A DNA stretch of 6,072 nucleotides from DATDXV01 sp035289205 (GTDB taxonomy: Archaea > Aenigmatarchaeota > Aenigmatarchaeia > Aenigmatarchaeales > DATDXV01), in assembly GCA_035289205.1 (NCBI GenBank), contig DATDXV010000024.1, positions 1 through 6,072 of the forward strand, given 5' to 3'. Made by a program: the position numbers and the translations under genes. Within the stretch, counting starts at the first letter, position 1. The number at the start of each line of letters is the position of its first letter. The notes below the pieces were generated by a model, which saw only the letters and a program-made list of their open reading frames with translations, ran no database searches and was not told the origin of the DNA. Shown here one piece after another: positions 1 through 5,981 of the stretch.

Positions 1-358
1 CGTCGAACTTGATGCGGCGCTTATTCACATAGCTGTCGCTGAGGAAGAGCCTTACTGAGTCGCAACCGGAGGCGCAGCCTATGCTGATTATTGATGGGAA
101 CGTGCCGGAAACCCTAATCCCGTAAACAACATTCGGAGGCTTGAACGCCTCAATATCGCTGAGAACATAAGGATAGCTGAGGAAATTGTCAAATGTGCCT
201 TTCTGCTCTAGTCCTCTTATCATGTTATTGCCAACGGAAACCAGCTCAGGCCTTTCCCAGAAAACCTTTGCGCCCTGAAACATTGACAGCACTCCGATCG
301 CTCCAACGATAAGCAGGGCCGCGGCAGCAATCTCTATCAGATATACAAACCCCTTCAA
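1..358 (-). CDS. Pilin-like protein with class III-type signal (partial, C-terminus outside window)
   Basis: This frame is open from TTG at 358-356 to the window edge (119 codons plus one base), so the C-terminus is missing. The N-terminus reads (M)KGFVYLIEIAAAALLIVGA, that is Lys-Gly-Phe followed by an acidic residue and an uninterrupted hydrophobic stretch (about residues 4-26). This resembles type IV prepilins cleaved after KG, although Glu falls at position 6 after the cut rather than the usual 5. The exported part holds a CxxxC pair (Cys95, Cys99). The TTG start is chosen because GGAGG lies 9 nt upstream, an in-frame stop lies a few codons further upstream, and the start places KGF exactly at the N-terminus. 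The start lies one base after the stop of the preceding pilin-like gene, so translational coupling is likely. Role inferred: minor pilin or pseudopilin of the filament built by the upstream ATPase and platform proteins. The specific family is not recognised. Confidence 0.7.
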   Translation of the reverse strand, partial: MKGFVYLIEIAAAALLIVGAIGVLSMFQGAKVFWERPELVSVGNNMIRGLEQKGTFDNFLSYPYVLSDIEAFKPPNVVYGIRVSGTFPSIISIGCASGCDSVRLFLSDSYVNKRRIKFD

Positions 359-359
359 G

Positions 360-821
360 CTACCATGCCTCCACAGTTATGTTTCCATACAGGGATCCGA
401 TGAGGACGTTCCTGACTATTTTTGAACCGAGCTGCTCGCCAACGAAGCCGCACTGGAGCATCTTGTTTGTTTCATTGTATACTACTATCCTGAATCCTCC
501 GAGGGTTTTGTTGTCAAGAAGCCCGCATGTCTGATTGAGCCTGTCTATCTTATTCGGAGAGAGCCTGTAGTTGGATGCGGCAAAGCCGACCCTCTTTATT
601 TTATACGCTTCATCAGGAGGCAGATTCTCCCAGTCTTCGGGGGATCCATGATCATTGACAAGATAAGTTACTAGTGACAGAGCTGTGAGCCTTGTAGTAT
701 CAAGCCTGGACGTTGTCTCTATGTTTGACCAGATGAAGTTGATCTGGGAAGCGATGAAGAAAATCACTATGGAAAAGAATACAACCCCTAAAATAAAATC
801 TATTCTTATCTGCCCCAGCAT
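360..821 (-). CDS. Small pilin-like secreted/membrane protein with QxxxD-type class III signal
   Basis: This is a 153-residue protein. The N-terminus MLGQIRIDFILG followed by a hydrophobic segment (about residues 9-30) resembles the archaeal class III signal motif (Gly, cleavage, then Q-x-S-x-E-F/Y-x-x-L). Here Arg replaces Ser and Asp replaces Glu. After the membrane helix comes a region with G-S-P-E-D-W (59-64) and then K-R-V-G-F-A (76-81), a pattern I recall from archaeal pilin-like proteins encoded beside TadA/TadC genes. Residues 95-153 form a predicted beta-rich tail with two cysteines (Cys99, Cys124), a possible disulfide. They also carry four N-X-T sequons (Asn96, 104, 116, 147), fitting an extracellular, glycosylated domain. 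The ATG lies 4 nt after the stop of the membrane platform gene and GTGATC sits just before it. Inferred role: structural or minor pilin subunit. A TadE-like accessory protein is the alternative. Confidence 0.75.
   Translation of the reverse strand: MLGQIRIDFILGVVFFSIVIFFIASQINFIWSNIETTSRLDTTRLTALSLVTYLVNDHGSPEDWENLPPDEAYKIKRVGFAASNYRLSPNKIDRLNQTCGLLDNKTLGGFRIVVYNETNKMLQCGFVGEQLGSKIVRNVLIGSLYGNITVEAW
368..372 (-). promoter_or_regulatory. Shine-Dalgarno site (GGAGG) for the TTG-started pilin-like gene
   Basis: A perfect GGAGG core lies inside the last codons of the preceding gene, 9 nt before TTG 358. It decides the start of the partial pilin-like gene, for which no ATG or GTG is available between the upstream in-frame TAA and the hydrophobic segment. 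Confidence 0.6.
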
Positions 822-823
822 AT

Positions 824-829
824 GATCAC
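824..829 (-). promoter_or_regulatory. Extended anti-SD-complementary site (GTGATC) before the 153-residue gene
   Basis: GTGATC overlaps the stop codon of the preceding gene and matches the 3' part of the full 16S-complementary sequence GGAGGTGATC. It lies in the register expected for the ATG at 821. It is the only plausible ribosome-binding signal close to this start; an AGGA at 838-835 is 13 nt away. This is consistent with reinitiation across the 4-nt gap. Confidence 0.35.
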
Positions 830-1785
830 AGGAATCCTATCTGGAAGAGGAACATCATGATTGCAAATCCGGACAGTGTCATTATCGCGCTGTGCTTCAG
901 GCCCGCTATAGGCGAGTTCTCCCCTATCTGCCCAGCTACCAGGCCGGAGAAGATGCCCTGGATAACTATCATCAGGAGGAAGAGGGCGTTGTAGGAGCAT
1001 GCCACCTGGCTCCCCAAGTTGAACATGCTGCACATGGTTGAGTAGAGAGTGCAGGGAGTGCAGGCCAGGGAAACTGTTGACTGGCAGATTGTGCATGGAT
1101 CCTGAAACGCGAACAGCCCTCCGCCAAACGCTGAAGATGTTTCCACATTGAGCTGCAGCAGCGGGAGCAGCGTTTTGGAGATTCCTATTATTATCCCGAT
1201 GAAAATAAAGTAGATCGCATACATTATTATCACCTGCTGGTATGTCATTGCGCTCTTCTCCTTGTCTGCCTCTTTCAGCAGCGCTATGTCAGAGGCGGTT
1301 GATTCCATGGTTCTTGACAGGTCCCCGCCGCTGCTGTATGCCTCGTTGATTATCCTGACAACCCTTACTATCAGCTGCGACTTGGAAAGGCGCTTGCCAA
1401 ACCTGTCCAATGCCTCCTGGACAGGAACACCCCACGAGATCTGGTAGTTGAGCTTCTTTATCTCTCCTGAAAGTTTTCCATAATCTGTCTTGGCAACCTG
1501 CCTCAGGGCTTCAGGCAGCGAGAGGCCTACCTTCTGCGCCTCTGAAAGATCAAGGAGAAAATCCGGGAACTCCTCCTCTATGGCCTTGATCCTCTGATAC
1601 TCCATATACGAGACAATTATGTAGGGAAGGGTTCCAGCCATGATAGCAAGAAGTATGATATTGCCCATTACGCCAGGCGTCGAGCTGAAACCCAGGACGC
1701 CTATGAGTATCATTACAACCGCAACTATGGGCGGGACAAACTTCCAGTTGAACTCCATGTCCATTTTCCCGAATTTGAAATCCAT
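826..1785 (-). CDS. TadC/FlaJ-like (T2SS F-domain) membrane platform protein 2, with cysteine-rich outer loop
   Basis: This is an inner-membrane platform protein of the GspF/TadC/FlaJ family. It is predicted to anchor the assembly ATPase and move pilin subunits. With ATG 1785 it has 319 residues. Two hydrophobic helices (about 16-33 and 40-60) precede a cytoplasmic F domain (about 65-180) with family-typical stretches: EEFPDFLLDL, GLSLPEAL, YGKLSGEI, WGVPVQEAL, and SSGGDL near its end. Then come a helix at about 184-210, an outer loop (211-264), and two more helices (about 265-287 and 300-319). All six cysteines fall in that loop, as two CxxC pairs (231/234, 242/245) plus Cys252 and Cys263. 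The start is uncertain: GTG 1794 would add three residues, but ATG 1785 has GGTG 6 nt upstream and begins one base after the previous stop. The neighbour is a second F-domain protein, so the two probably act as a TadB/TadC-like pair. Confidence 0.9.
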   Translation of the reverse strand: MDFKFGKMDMEFNWKFVPPIVAVVMILIGVLGFSSTPGVMGNIILLAIMAGTLPYIIVSYMEYQRIKAIEEEFPDFLLDLSEAQKVGLSLPEALRQVAKTDYGKLSGEIKKLNYQISWGVPVQEALDRFGKRLSKSQLIVRVVRIINEAYSSGGDLSRTMESTASDIALLKEADKEKSAMTYQQVIIMYAIYFIFIGIIIGISKTLLPLLQLNVETSSAFGGGLFAFQDPCTICQSTVSLACTPCTLYSTMCSMFNLGSQVACSYNALFLLMIVIQGIFSGLVAGQIGENSPIAGLKHSAIMTLSGFAIMMFLFQIGFL

Positions 1786-1786
1786 T

Positions 1787-2668
1787 TCAACCACCGCTCC
1801 AAGGCGCCAATGCCCTCAGCAGCATGATGAATCCCACGGAGATGAAAGGCAGCCCGAAGAATATTACAAGGAACTGCAGGGAGACTATGAAGAGCCCGCT
1901 CTCCCCGCCGGAGAATATAGAAAAGAGGGCTGTCATTATGATGAAGAATATTGAGCCTACCAGGACAAGGGTTATGTACACTTCAGTCAGAAGGCTTAAT
2001 GTGTCTGCATACTGCTCCAGCTTCCTCCTGTAGTCTGCTATGAGCTGCCTTGATTTGTCATGAAGGAAATCCCCCAGGTTCCCTCCTGTGGCAATTACAG
2101 TCTCCATCCCCCACAAAAGCTGCTTCAGCTCATCTGAGGGGCAGCGGGAAGCGGTCTTTCTTATCGCGCCTATCATATCCATACCGAAGGCCTCTATGTC
2201 CCTGTTGATCTTTGCCATCTCCTTCGAGAACTCACCGTACTCCTTGAACTTGGAGAGTATCCTGAAAATAACCGCTGGCGGAGCTCCTGAACTCGCTATT
2301 GTTCCCATGAATGTTGTTGCAAACGGCAGAGCCGTGTCAATGTTCTTCTTTCTACCCCCGGCAATCATGCTCGGATAGCTATAGAAGAAAAAGAAGACCG
2401 CAAGCAAAATGAAAATCGTGACTGTAAACGAGAAGAGAAACGCAAGCAGGGCTGTCTTGAACAGGAGGGATGTGATTATGACAAGGGTAGGAAACTCAAG
2501 AATGAAAACAAGCAGGAGCGTGAAGAACGTCACATAAACATACTCCTCCAGGCTCAGGCCTATGTCTGACTTGAGGAGGTCGGGCTTTATGCTGTCAAAG
2601 TGTTCGATGTAAGGCTCAAGCGCTCTGCCGAAAACCTTGAATGCAAAATCCCTGAAGAGCTTCCACAT
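1787..2668 (-). CDS. TadC/FlaJ-like (T2SS F-domain) membrane platform protein 1
   Basis: This 293-residue polytopic membrane protein is of the GspF/TadC/FlaJ family. A charged N-terminus (1-42) is followed by two long hydrophobic segments (about 43-66 and 72-97). The cytoplasmic F domain (about 100-225) shows the archaeal TadC/FlaJ pattern: YPSMIA, R-K-K-N-I-D-x-x-L-P-F at 106-115, the ASSGAPP segment (125-131), YGEFSKE, INRDIEAFGMD, CPSDEL, and ATGGNLGDFL (193-202). Two C-terminal helices follow (about 228-251 and 259-286). Inferred role: membrane base that contacts the ATPase hexamer encoded directly upstream. The ATG is 7 nt after the ATPase stop; only a weak GGTG lies just before it, so coupling to ATPase translation is likely. 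The opposite end runs into the second F-domain gene with a one-base gap. The protein has a single cysteine (Cys176), in contrast to its neighbour. Confidence 0.92.
   Translation of the reverse strand: MWKLFRDFAFKVFGRALEPYIEHFDSIKPDLLKSDIGLSLEEYVYVTFFTLLLVFILEFPTLVIITSLLFKTALLAFLFSFTVTIFILLAVFFFFYSYPSMIAGGRKKNIDTALPFATTFMGTIASSGAPPAVIFRILSKFKEYGEFSKEMAKINRDIEAFGMDMIGAIRKTASRCPSDELKQLLWGMETVIATGGNLGDFLHDKSRQLIADYRRKLEQYADTLSLLTEVYITLVLVGSIFFIIMTALFSIFSGGESGLFIVSLQFLVIFFGLPFISVGFIMLLRALAPWSGG
1792..1795 (-). promoter_or_regulatory. GGTG ribosome-binding site deciding the start of platform protein 2
   Basis: GGTG, 6 nt before ATG 1785, is a common archaeal Shine-Dalgarno form. It overlaps the alternative GTG start at 1794, whose own upstream GGAG is only 2 nt away. 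Spacing therefore favours ATG 1785. Confidence 0.4.
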
Positions 2669-2675
2669 TGCACCA

Positions 2676-5600
2676 CTAGATAGCGCCCAGCAGCTCCGAC
2701 GGCCTCAGATCATAGAGCCTGATTAGCTTCGCAACGTCCTTGAAGTTTGTTATGGAGTTCTGGGACATCCAGTCCAGGACTTTGGACCTTTGTGTGATCT
2801 CTTTCTGCAGATAGTGCGAAGGAACGCCGAACTGCTTTGATATCCTGTCCAGGGTTATCGACTTGTTTGTCTCCATGTACTTGTCTGTTTCCGGATCCCA
2901 TCTGAAAACCTGGTTGACCACAGGCATGTTCTTCTCCCTGTCAAAGCCTATAACCTCGTATATGCTCTTTATCCTTCTCACATGCTTGTTCCCGTATTTT
3001 ATTTTTCCGATGAAGACTATCAGGTCCAGGGCCTCGATGAGGCTTGGCGGAAGCGATATTGGCGGCGTCGTCATCCTGTCTATCAATCTTTCGACCGTGT
3101 CTGCATGGATCGTTGCCAATGATGGATGGCCAGTGCTTATCTGCTGGAACAGGACATACGCTTCTTTCCCTCTTACTTCACCTACGATTATGTAGTCAGG
3201 CCTCTGCCTCAGCGATTCTTTGAGAAGATCAAACAGATCAACTTCCCCCACCTTCTCCCCTCCGACATCCGCCAAAGCCTGCCTTGCAACCTGTGGCACC
3301 CAGTGGGGCTGAGGAATCACGATCTCGGGCGTGTCTTCAATAGATACTATTTTGGAATTGAATGGAATGAACAGTGAAACAGCATTCAACAATGACGTTT
3401 TGCCGGAAGCTGTTCCGCCGGAGATCAGTATGGACCTTCCGTATTCTATGCAGATCCAGAGAAATGAAGCCATCTTGGAATCCATGGTCTTGAAACCCAT
3501 GAGATCTATTGGAGTGAGCGGGGTCTCAGTAAAACGCCTGATCGTATCATGCACAAAAAGAGGGGCGTCTTTTCCTCCAACATAGAAACTTACAGGATTG
3601 CATGTGATATCATAGACAGGAGATCTCTCCTTATTTTCAAAAATCTCTACCTTTGATATTATTTTAAACTCAAGATCGCCTCTGGTAAGCCTGTCTATCA
3701 TTCTTGTTATGTCGCTTTCTCCATATTTTTTGATGAATTCATTGAGTTCTTTTATCTTTCTAAAAGATATCCTGCCGCCCCTGTTCATTTCAGAGATATT
3801 CACAATTTTATACAAATCACGTATTTTTGCCTTTCCTCTGACAGATCCTATAGCCAAATTAACCAAGAATGCCGGTAGCATATGAGATCTCTTTGTGCTT
3901 TTTTGATTTGCAACAAGCATCTCTATATTTTTATTGGAAAATATCTCCTTTGAGAACCTAGCATAGTAGGCAGAGGGGACATAAACAACGAAACCTTCAC
4001 CATTTAAGTTAAAACTGGAATAAATGCCGAATCTTGAAAGCAGAAACATTACCTTCGTTGAAAGTATTTTTGAATAGGTTGTAAATGCTATATCACCTTC
4101 TGATGTGCCATCCGATTCAAACAAGCCCCTCAAGAGACTTGCAACTATCTTCTTATTGGATCTCTCAATAATATTTGGAACATCAACTTTGCGCGATTTC
4201 TTGCCATAGGGTATTCCGAATATATTGTGCAATATTCCAGCTACTATTTTGCTATTTATGTAAAGTCTTGACGGGTAATTCGTGTAATGCTTTGCTTTTA
4301 TATTGAAGAGGAATTCGATTGCCCTGCGAAGGGACTCGCCATGCTCTTTATGCACACCGTAGTCTATGCTAACATTATTTCTTGTAAGAGAACCATCGCC
4401 GATAACCCAGCCAACAAAATATGCAAGCTCTTCAGACAGTCTCAAGGGCATTCTAACCCTGGCGCCTCTGCCTCTGCTTCCATCCCTAAGTATGCAATCG
4501 AGATACTCGAATTCTTCCAAACTTCTTCCTTTAGGCTCTATGCTATCAATCAATTCAGATAGTGGAATGCTTCCCGTTTTGCCTCTTCTTATATCCTTGA
4601 GTCTTGTTTTAGACGAAACAGAGTTGACAAATTTCTTAAATCTCTCGTCCAATACGACATATACCTTGCTTCTCCCTGATATTAAAAGGGAGTCTGTCAT
4701 TTTATTTGTGAATTCTTCTGCATGCAGATTCGCTTCAACATCTATTTTTGCTGGAACAGGAACCCAAAGGCCGTCTTTAAGATTGCTAGCTTCAACGGTT
4801 TTTATGCCATCTTCTGAGAGAACATGAAACTGATGATTTTCTGTAACCTCCAAAGAAGATGTAGCGCGTCCCATCTCCCTGAAGCTTACCCTAACCAACT
4901 TTTCCGGCGACGGCAATTTCAAGATTTGCAAGACCTTTCCCTTCTCCTGCATCAAACTGTCTTTGTCAACGCCTGTGGCATACCTGCACTGAGGCGTGCA
5001 TATCTCATTTCCATATTCATCAAATTTGCTTCCATATTCATTTCTCCACCTTTCGAAAAGATTGGCTATGTTTTCTATTGAACCATCATGCATCTGGACA
5101 AACGCCTCCTTAACGCAGAAATTGCTCCCTCTCCTGGCGATGTCTGTAGCCAGAGTCGCCTGGATTCTGCTGCCATCGGGAAGCGAGGCGTCAATCAGAG
5201 GCTGCGCTATGGAAATTGTCTTCCCGCAGCGCTGCGCAAGCTTGTTTACAAAGATATCAAGCTCCTCGGCATCATTGAAGGCAACGTTCGTCCTTACGTT
5301 TCCGAACAGGGGATTCCTATGGTAAATGAACATAGGGATTCCAACACCGTCGCAGTTGATATCCTCTATGTTCGGGTCTGCAAGAAGCGCCTCTATCTTG
5401 CCCATGCCTATGAAATCCCTCTCCACATAGTAGAGAAGGTAGTCCCTCTTCTTCGGATCTATGTCCTTTGCCATTATGTCAACTGTCTCCTTGAACCTCT
5501 GTATCAGGAAATCCTTCGCCTCCCCCTTCCTGAGCTGCGCAAAGTCGACATCAAGCCTTTCGACAAGCGTTGCCTTGATCTTGTTCAGGAGTTCCTGGTC

Positions 5601-5981
5601 GCTTGGCGACAGTTTTGGCTCCAGAAGAAAGTAAACTATGTCATTATCCTGAGGGACCCATTTGATGTTCGCTGCCGCAAAGGGCGTCGGGGATTTTGGA
5701 GGTATAAGCGGGTAAATTATGTTTGTTCCGCTCAGATCGGTCTTCTCGGGTATCTTGCCTAAGAACTTTGTTGTCTCGCTTAGGGAGATCCCCTCTTCCT
5801 CCTTCTTCTTTTTCTCCTCCCCCTCTCCTCCGAGCCCCTCTGCCTTCTCAATAATCATCCTGTTGATTATCTCTTCTGGGCCCTGCTTCTTTGTCTGGAG
5901 GATCTTGTATCCGCTTACAGCTTTTTTGAACACTCTGCCAAGATTCGGACGTAGGGTAGGATGGAATCTCATTCTTATCAT
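2676..5981 (-). CDS. Type IV pilus/Tad-type secretion ATPase (VirB11/TadA/FlaI family) interrupted by an intein
   Basis: This 1101-residue precursor would mature to 577 residues after splicing. Function: cytoplasmic hexameric ATPase powering assembly or export of pilin-like subunits. N-extein (1-288): basic N-terminus, a Glu/Lys-rich low-complexity linker (about 49-64), then the N-terminal domain with RDFIGMGKIEALL (188-200), DPNIEDINCDGVG (202-214), and QPLIDASLPDGSR (260-272) leading to RRGSNF. C-extein (813-1101): TIRRFTETPLTP, Walker A GGTASGKT (855-862, Lys861), Asp box SIEDTPEI (880-887), Walker B-like RPDYIIVGEVRG (927-938, Glu935), and His box STGHPSLATIHAD (949-961, His952 and His959). 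All catalytic motifs look intact. The ATG at 5981 overlaps the stop of the upstream frame (ATGA) and has GGAGTTGA 6 nt upstream; an in-frame TGA lies just before it. Both extein halves fit one continuous family member, so the ATPase is not a pseudogene. Lacking more context, it could serve a pilus, an archaellum-like filament or an export system. Confidence 0.95.
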   Translation of the reverse strand: MIRMRFHPTLRPNLGRVFKKAVSGYKILQTKKQGPEEIINRMIIEKAEGLGGEGEEKKKKEEEGISLSETTKFLGKIPEKTDLSGTNIIYPLIPPKSPTPFAAANIKWVPQDNDIVYFLLEPKLSPSDQELLNKIKATLVERLDVDFAQLRKGEAKDFLIQRFKETVDIMAKDIDPKKRDYLLYYVERDFIGMGKIEALLADPNIEDINCDGVGIPMFIYHRNPLFGNVRTNVAFNDAEELDIFVNKLAQRCGKTISIAQPLIDASLPDGSRIQATLATDIARRGSNFCVKEAFVQMHDGSIENIANLFERWRNEYGSKFDEYGNEICTPQCRYATGVDKDSLMQEKGKVLQILKLPSPEKLVRVSFREMGRATSSLEVTENHQFHVLSEDGIKTVEASNLKDGLWVPVPAKIDVEANLHAEEFTNKMTDSLLISGRSKVYVVLDERFKKFVNSVSSKTRLKDIRRGKTGSIPLSELIDSIEPKGRSLEEFEYLDCILRDGSRGRGARVRMPLRLSEELAYFVGWVIGDGSLTRNNVSIDYGVHKEHGESLRRAIEFLFNIKAKHYTNYPSRLYINSKIVAGILHNIFGIPYGKKSRKVDVPNIIERSNKKIVASLLRGLFESDGTSEGDIAFTTYSKILSTKVMFLLSRFGIYSSFNLNGEGFVVYVPSAYYARFSKEIFSNKNIEMLVANQKSTKRSHMLPAFLVNLAIGSVRGKAKIRDLYKIVNISEMNRGGRISFRKIKELNEFIKKYGESDITRMIDRLTRGDLEFKIISKVEIFENKERSPVYDITCNPVSFYVGGKDAPLFVHDTIRRFTETPLTPIDLMGFKTMDSKMASFLWICIEYGRSILISGGTASGKTSLLNAVSLFIPFNSKIVSIEDTPEIVIPQPHWVPQVARQALADVGGEKVGEVDLFDLLKESLRQRPDYIIVGEVRGKEAYVLFQQISTGHPSLATIHADTVERLIDRMTTPPISLPPSLIEALDLIVFIGKIKYGNKHVRRIKSIYEVIGFDREKNMPVVNQVFRWDPETDKYMETNKSITLDRISKQFGVPSHYLQKEITQRSKVLDWMSQNSITNFKDVAKLIRLYDLRPSELLGAI
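3546..5117 (-). other. Intein (524 residues, LAGLIDADG type) inside the secretion ATPase
   Basis: The in-frame insertion covers residues 289-812. Block A begins at Cys289 (CVKEAFVQMHDGSIENI). Block B has LEVTENHQFHV (377-387), giving the TxxH of class 1 inteins. Block F is VYDITC (789-794) and block G is LFVHD (808-812), followed by Thr813 of the extein. Removing it joins RRGSNF to TIRRFTETPL, restoring the normal family sequence, which fixes both boundaries. Two LAGLIDADG motifs lie between the splicing blocks. The C-terminal residue is Asp (codon GAT) in place of Asn. A CxxxC pair (Cys328, Cys332) lies between blocks A and B. The segment is clearly AT-richer than the flanks: four hand-counted 60-base lines give 28-38% GC, against 50% and 63% in two extein lines. 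Cys794 of block F is three residues after the conserved Asp791, so this is not the class 3 arrangement. Confidence 0.93.
4002..4436 (-). other. LAGLIDADG homing endonuclease core of the intein
   Basis: Residues about 516-660 of the precursor carry two dodecapeptide motifs. The first is LAYFVGWVIGDGS (519-531, acidic Asp529) and the second is ASLLRGLFESDGT (614-626, acidic Asp624), about 95 residues apart as in single-chain enzymes. Both metal-binding aspartates and the flanking glycines are present and the frame is open, so the nuclease may still be active. The expected substrate is the intein-less allele of the same ATPase gene at the SNF/TIR junction. Domain limits are approximate. About 125 residues between block B and the first motif, and about 110 residues after residue 665, may hold extra DNA-contacting parts. 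Confidence 0.85.

Noticed and set aside
806..1096. 96-codon minus-strand frame overlapping the end of platform protein 2.
   Set aside because: Out of frame with a clear membrane protein, and its translation has no hydrophobic or domain pattern.
4366..4827. 153-codon plus-strand open frame opposite the intein.
   Set aside because: Antisense to the intein with its conserved nuclease motifs; Ser/Leu-rich composition is what complementing that frame gives.
3546..5117. Class 3 intein because of a Cys in block F.
   Set aside because: The block F Cys lies three residues after the conserved Asp, which is retained, and Cys1 is present, so the class 1 layout fits.
3546..5117. Insertion as a group I intron or mobile insertion element.
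   Set aside because: The insert is open in frame throughout, has intein splicing blocks at both ends, and shows no terminal repeats or target duplication.
5088..5762. 224-codon open frame on the plus strand.
   Set aside because: It lies wholly antisense to the well-supported ATPase, has no family-like motifs, and matches the usual shadow of a high-scoring minus-strand gene.
5790..5834. Purine-rich tract on the coding strand as a possible regulatory or structural DNA element.
   Set aside because: It is explained by the Glu/Lys/Gly-rich linker of the ATPase, a common low-complexity spacer.
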